Assembly (NCBI GenBank): GCA_023443345.1
Contig: JAEZUZ010000058.1
Span: 1-10,138 of the forward strand
Direction: 5' to 3'
Length of the DNA stretch: 10,138 nucleotides
Source: Bacillota bacterium
GTDB taxonomy: Bacteria; Bacillota; Clostridia; Peptostreptococcales; Acidaminobacteraceae
Of the stretch, positions 6,444 through 10,138 are shown one piece after another. Numbering within the stretch: position 1 is the stretch's first letter; each line of letters begins with the position of its first letter. The notes below the pieces were generated by a model. The model was not told the DNA's origin. It worked only from the letters and a program-made list of their open reading frames with translations, and ran no database searches. The position numbers and the translations under genes were made by a program.

Positions 6444-7082
6444 ATGATAAGTAAAGGTAAGCTTTTTGTTGTGAGTGGACCATCTGGTGCAGGAAAGGGA
6501 AGTATAAATCAAGTTGTCTGTAGAACTAGAGAAGATGTCCACTTTAGTATTTCTGCAACTTCAAGAAATCCAAGGCCTGGCGAAGTAAATGGAGTACACT
6601 ATCATTTTATAGATAGAGATACATTTAAAAAGAAAATAGATAATGGTGAATTTTTAGAGTGGGCATTAGTGCATGGAAATTACTATGGAACTTTAAAGTC
6701 AGAAGTTGACCAATATTTAGAAAAAGGTATAAATGTACTCTTAGAAATAGATATTCAAGGTGCTAGGCAGATAATGGAAAAAGGAATAGGTGTATTTGTA
6801 TTTATCATGCCTCCATCTTATAAAATTCTATATGAGAGAATTTTAAAAAGAGGTACAGAAGATCAATCAAGCCTAAATATCAGAATGAACAATGCACTGG
6901 GAGAAGTCAGACAGGCTACAAATTATCACTACTACATAATTAATGACAAATTAGATAGAGCTATTGATAATTTAAATGCAATAATTATTGCAGAAAACTC
7001 TAAAAATGACAACTTTTTAAGGGAATGCGTAGAGCAATTTGAGAGGGATTATAAATGTCTAAAACAAAAAGAACAAGAATAG
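6444..7082 (+). CDS. gmk: Guanylate kinase
   Basis: Gmk phosphorylates GMP to GDP with ATP and is essential for GTP, dGTP and thus (p)ppGpp precursor supply. The 212-residue length is normal. Visible motifs are the P-loop GPSGAGKG (12-19), the GMP-binding segment SATSRNPRPGE (37-47), HGNYYGT (77-83), the core strand LLEIDIQGA (99-107) and the lid arginines R132 and R136 in the ERILKRGTED region. No catalytic residue appears to be missing. The start has GGAG inside the last codons of yicC (6435-6438), and the 3' end overlaps coaBC by 28 bases. In Bacillota, (p)ppGpp directly inhibits this enzyme (established knowledge), which makes the relQ gene 1.5 kb upstream in the same operon noteworthy. 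Bacillus has rpoZ after gmk; here coaBC follows directly. Confidence 0.97.
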   Translation: MISKGKLFVVSGPSGAGKGSINQVVCRTREDVHFSISATSRNPRPGEVNGVHYHFIDRDTFKKKIDNGEFLEWALVHGNYYGTLKSEVDQYLEKGINVLLEIDIQGARQIMEKGIGVFVFIMPPSYKILYERILKRGTEDQSSLNIRMNNALGEVRQATNYHYYIINDKLDRAIDNLNAIIIAENSKNDNFLRECVEQFERDYKCLKQKEQE

Positions 7083-8245
7083 CTGTTGGCGTATGTGGGG
7101 GAATTGCAAGTTATAAAAGCTACGATATTGTAAGTAAGCTTGTAAAAATGGATTACGATGTACATGTAATTATGACAGAGAATGCAAAGCATTTTGTTGG
7201 AGAGACTACATTTTATTCTTTAACTGGAAATAGAGTTATAACTTCTCTCTTTGATAAAAATAACGATGATCCTCATGCACATATAGAAATGGGAAAATCT
7301 GATTTTTTTGTTGTAATAGCTGCAACAACTAATTTTTTAGGTAAGCTTGCAAATGGAATTTGTGATGATGCATTATTATCTTCTATTATGGCAACAGATT
7401 CTCCTGTAATAATAGCACCTGCTATGAATACAAAGATGTATAATCACAAAGCAACACAGAGAAATTTAGAGATATTAGAGAGCTATGGATATCACATAAT
7501 TGAGCCACAGTACGGGAAATTAGCATGTGGAGACATTGGCAAGGGAAAACTTGCAAGTGTTGATACAATTATGGACCATATAGATTATATATTTAATAAA
7601 AACGATAAGTTCAAAGATAAGAAAGTCGTAATAACTCTTGGTGGCACAAAAAATCCAATAGATCCTGTTAGATTTATTTCAAATCCATCAACAGGAAAGA
7701 TGGGTATGGCTTTTGCAAGAGCTTTTAGAAATGCAGGGGCAAAAGTATTGGCAATAAGTGCAAATAGAGATATAGAAAAAATTCATAATGTAGAAATTTT
7801 ATATGCAACTTCAACTGATGAAATGTATAAGACAGTTTTAGAAAATATAGCTGATGCAGATATATTTGTAAGTGCAGCAGCAGTTGGAGATCTTAAATTA
7901 GAAAAAGTATTTGATCAAAAGATAAAGAAGGAAAATTTTGATGGAGTACTTAATGTGGTTAGAACTGTAGATATACTAAAAGAAGTAGCTAAGTTAGATA
8001 GAGTACTTACTGTAGGATTTGCAGCTGAAACTGAAAATATAGAACAAAATGGAAGAAAAAAATTGGAAAGTAAAAATCTAGATTACATAGTTATAAATGA
8101 TGTATCAAGAAAAGATATTGGTTTTACTTCAGATGATAATGAAGTAATTTTGCTTTCTAAAAAACATAAATATGAATTAGATAAGGATTCAAAGATAGAA
8201 ATAGCTAAGAAAGTTATACAAAAGATTTATGAAGAAAATCTATGA
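7055..8245 (+). CDS. coaBC: Bifunctional phosphopantothenoylcysteine synthetase/decarboxylase
   Basis: CoaBC catalyses two consecutive steps of coenzyme A synthesis: joining cysteine to 4'-phosphopantothenate with CTP, and FMN-dependent decarboxylation to 4'-phosphopantetheine. The 396-residue length is typical. The N-terminal CoaC domain (about 1-180) shows GVCGGIASYK (12-21), the catalytic His in AHIEMG (H76), PAMNTKMY (122-129) and ACGDIGKGKL with C158. The C-terminal CoaB domain (from about 187) shows LGGTKNPIDPVRFISN (195-210, with N210), GKMG (214-217), a KIKK motif (289-292) and GFAAETEN (321-328). One departure is AAVGDL (275-280), where most family members read AAVADY or AAVADF. The ATG lies inside gmk, with AGAGGG seven bases upstream, and the end overlaps the priA start by 17 bases. 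Confidence 0.96.
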   Translation: MSKTKRTRIAVGVCGGIASYKSYDIVSKLVKMDYDVHVIMTENAKHFVGETTFYSLTGNRVITSLFDKNNDDPHAHIEMGKSDFFVVIAATTNFLGKLANGICDDALLSSIMATDSPVIIAPAMNTKMYNHKATQRNLEILESYGYHIIEPQYGKLACGDIGKGKLASVDTIMDHIDYIFNKNDKFKDKKVVITLGGTKNPIDPVRFISNPSTGKMGMAFARAFRNAGAKVLAISANRDIEKIHNVEILYATSTDEMYKTVLENIADADIFVSAAAVGDLKLEKVFDQKIKKENFDGVLNVVRTVDILKEVAKLDRVLTVGFAAETENIEQNGRKKLESKNLDYIVINDVSRKDIGFTSDDNEVILLSKKHKYELDKDSKIEIAKKVIQKIYEENL

Positions 8246-10138
8246 TGTAGTTATAATTAAATTAACTAATTTTTATGATAAAACTTTTTCTTATGTAAGC
8301 CAAGCGGACTATAGCATTGGAGAATATGTTTATGTTCCATTTGGGGCTGGAAATAGAGATGAAGTAGCAGTAGTTTTAAACATAAGAAATTTGGATGACA
8401 AATATGTTTATAAGGAAATAGTTAGCTCTACAAATAAAAAAATAGATGAAAAAATAGTTCAAATTATTTTGGAATTTTGTAGAGAAAATTTTGTGTCCAA
8501 TGCCTATTTATTCAATTTTCTGTATCTATCAAAAAATCTAAAAATTTCACACAATATGATTTATAGAAAGCTAATAGCTAATGATAGAGAACTAGAAGAC
8601 TATCTTAGTGATAAAAAAAGTAGCAAAATTTTCGAGTATATACATAATTTAAAAGAAAATTCCTACTTAACTAACAGGACAAGCTTAAGCAATAAGCAAT
8701 ATTTATCCCTTTTAGAAAATAAAATAATAGAAGAAAGTTTTCATATTTCAAAAATTAAAGGTAAAAGAGAAAATACAGAGTTGTATGATTATCAAAAAAA
8801 TGTATTTGATAGTATAAAAAGAGGCAAAAATTATTTAATAATGGGAAAAAATGGCTCTGGTAAAACTCATCTGGTCATGGATTTGGTAGGGGTAGATTTT
8901 TCTAAAAAGACACTTTTTTTAGCAAGTAACCAAGTTCAGGTAATACTATTGGCCCAGAGACTTAAAAAACATACTAATAAGGATGTATTTTTTGTTCTTA
9001 AATCAAAGCAAAGTAATAGAGAATTCAACAATCTAATTGATGACTTTATTAAAAAAGATGAAGCTATCATTGTATCTACATATTCATCATTTTTCTATTT
9101 ATATGATAAAGTTGATACTGTGGTAGTTGATGATTCTCACGATGAAACTTTTGTTCATACAATAAATAATTTATATATAGATATGAGAGATTTGATAAAA
9201 AAATTCTCAAATTTTCTAAATTTCGATCTAATATTTATCACAGGAACTCCAAGAATAAAGGACTATATAGATGATAGTTTTATAAGGCTTAAACTTGAGG
9301 ATAATATTTCAAAGATTGAGTTTGAAGTCATAGACATGGCAAAGGAATTAGAAAGAGGAAATAAGGAGTATTTATCAAACAAAGTTATACAATCAGTTGA
9401 AAATAGCAAAAGATCTCTCTTATGGCTAAATAAAAATGGATACTATAAGCACATGTCTTGCAGAAGATGTGGCTATGTCTTTAGATGTGAAAATGATGAT
9501 ACAATTCTAAATGTCGAAAAGGATCACTTAAGATGTTCACTATGTAACAGTACTTATCCGATTTTAAATAATTGTCCAAAGTGTTCTTCTAATTATGTAA
9601 AGCCATTTAATCCAGGCATTGCAAAATTAGAGGAAAGTGTCAACAAACTATTTAAAAATAAGACATCTTCTGCTATAGATGTGAGTGTTATAAATGATTT
9701 AGATTATAATAGAGATAATGAAATATTTAATAGAGATATATTAATTACAAGTGATGTTTTGGCAAAGGGTTATAGTGCCATATTTGATACAATTTGTGCA
9801 GTTAGTGTTGATTCTTTAATATATAGGCCAAATTATAATTCACTTGAGTATGCCTATTCAAAGATTTCTCAATTTTTAGGTAGGTCAAGATTAAACAAGG
9901 ATAGAAAGGTATATATTCAGACGTATGATCCTGATAATATAATTTTTGAATTGCTTAAAGAGGATGATTTTGAAAAATTTATTGAATTAGAGATTAAAGA
10001 AAGAAAGTTATTAAATTATCCGCCATTTAGTACATATCTAAGAATCTGTTGTAATGATGAAAAACTCATCAGTAATTTGTCTGATAAATTAGAAAACTCA
10101 AGATTGTACTATAATAAATATATAGATATGTATGTATG
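8229..10138 (+). CDS. priA: Primosomal helicase PriA, divergent, 3' end outside window
   Basis: PriA is the superfamily 2 DNA helicase that recognises stalled forks and reloads the replisome. The frame is open from the ATG at 8229 to the window edge (636 codons); the family is about 730-800 residues, so the C-terminus is missing. The N-terminal fork-binding domain reads FYDKTFSYV and YVPFGAG. Helicase motifs are the P-loop GKNGSGKT (206-213; usually GVTGSGKT), DDSHDE (301-306; usually DEEHD/E), TGTPR (339-342 plus R; usually SATPS), AKG (512-514) and QFLGRSR (548-554; usually QVAGRAGR). The zinc region holds seven of the usual eight cysteines: C411, C414, C420, C436, C439, C449 and C452, with D423 where Cys is expected. 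The start has almost no Shine-Dalgarno site and overlaps coaBC by 17 bases, implying coupled translation. Synteny after coaBC supports PriA strongly; ATPase and helicase competence is probable, not certain. Confidence 0.92.
   Translation, partial: MKKIYDVVIIKLTNFYDKTFSYVSQADYSIGEYVYVPFGAGNRDEVAVVLNIRNLDDKYVYKEIVSSTNKKIDEKIVQIILEFCRENFVSNAYLFNFLYLSKNLKISHNMIYRKLIANDRELEDYLSDKKSSKIFEYIHNLKENSYLTNRTSLSNKQYLSLLENKIIEESFHISKIKGKRENTELYDYQKNVFDSIKRGKNYLIMGKNGSGKTHLVMDLVGVDFSKKTLFLASNQVQVILLAQRLKKHTNKDVFFVLKSKQSNREFNNLIDDFIKKDEAIIVSTYSSFFYLYDKVDTVVVDDSHDETFVHTINNLYIDMRDLIKKFSNFLNFDLIFITGTPRIKDYIDDSFIRLKLEDNISKIEFEVIDMAKELERGNKEYLSNKVIQSVENSKRSLLWLNKNGYYKHMSCRRCGYVFRCENDDTILNVEKDHLRCSLCNSTYPILNNCPKCSSNYVKPFNPGIAKLEESVNKLFKNKTSSAIDVSVINDLDYNRDNEIFNRDILITSDVLAKGYSAIFDTICAVSVDSLIYRPNYNSLEYAYSKISQFLGRSRLNKDRKVYIQTYDPDNIIFELLKEDDFEKFIELEIKERKLLNYPPFSTYLRICCNDEKLISNLSDKLENSRLYYNKYIDMYV

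Noticed and set aside
8242..8250. priA start at the ATGATG next to the coaBC stop
   Set aside because: Both ATGs (8242 and 8245) are in one frame that meets TAG at 8248; only the ATG at 8229 opens the PriA frame.

Overview
The window is strongly AT-rich with ordinary bacterial genetics: TGA is used as a stop (coaBC, relQ, the phosphoesterase gene), arginine is written almost entirely as AGA/AGG, and many starts carry GGAGG-type Shine-Dalgarno sites. Together with a formate-tetrahydrofolate ligase and the order yicC-gmk-coaBC-priA, this points to a low-GC, probably anaerobic member of the Bacillota (Clostridia/Tissierellia type). The genus cannot be fixed from the sequence alone. Nothing here looks mobile: I see no transposase, phage gene, integrase, CRISPR array, tRNA or rRNA.

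Layout. (1) Positions 1-2521 hold three + strand genes: the 3' part of fhs, rlmN starting on the last base of the fhs stop codon, and a small uncharacterised Walker A protein. (2) Positions 2544-2605 hold two convergent intrinsic terminators that share one palindromic A/T tract. (3) A Dps/ferritin-like gene runs on the - strand (2637-3062). (4) A 155-base divergent region (3063-3217) carries an extended -10 promoter so close to the next start codon that the mRNA is probably leaderless. (5) From 3218 to beyond the right edge lies one compact + strand operon: a TIGR01212 radical SAM gene, relQ, a metallophosphoesterase gene, yicC/yloC, gmk, coaBC and priA (cut off at the right). Almost every junction overlaps, by 56, 4, 4, 28 and 17 bases; the yicC-gmk gap is only 2 bases.

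How the genes fit together. The operon joins RNA and nucleotide metabolism (YicC, Gmk), coenzyme A synthesis (CoaBC) and replication restart (PriA), which is a widespread Bacillota arrangement. The less ordinary part is the front: a (p)ppGpp synthetase, and two proteins of unclear substrate, placed just upstream of guanylate kinase, an established (p)ppGpp target in Bacillota. The remA and rpoZ genes that flank gmk in Bacillus are absent from this interval.

Most of the window is core housekeeping sequence and I found no clear new system. The points most worth a second look are the relQ-to-gmk-to-priA linkage, a divergent PriA that lacks one zinc cysteine and has an altered motif VI, the likely leaderless start of the operon, and the C-terminal extension of RelQ.
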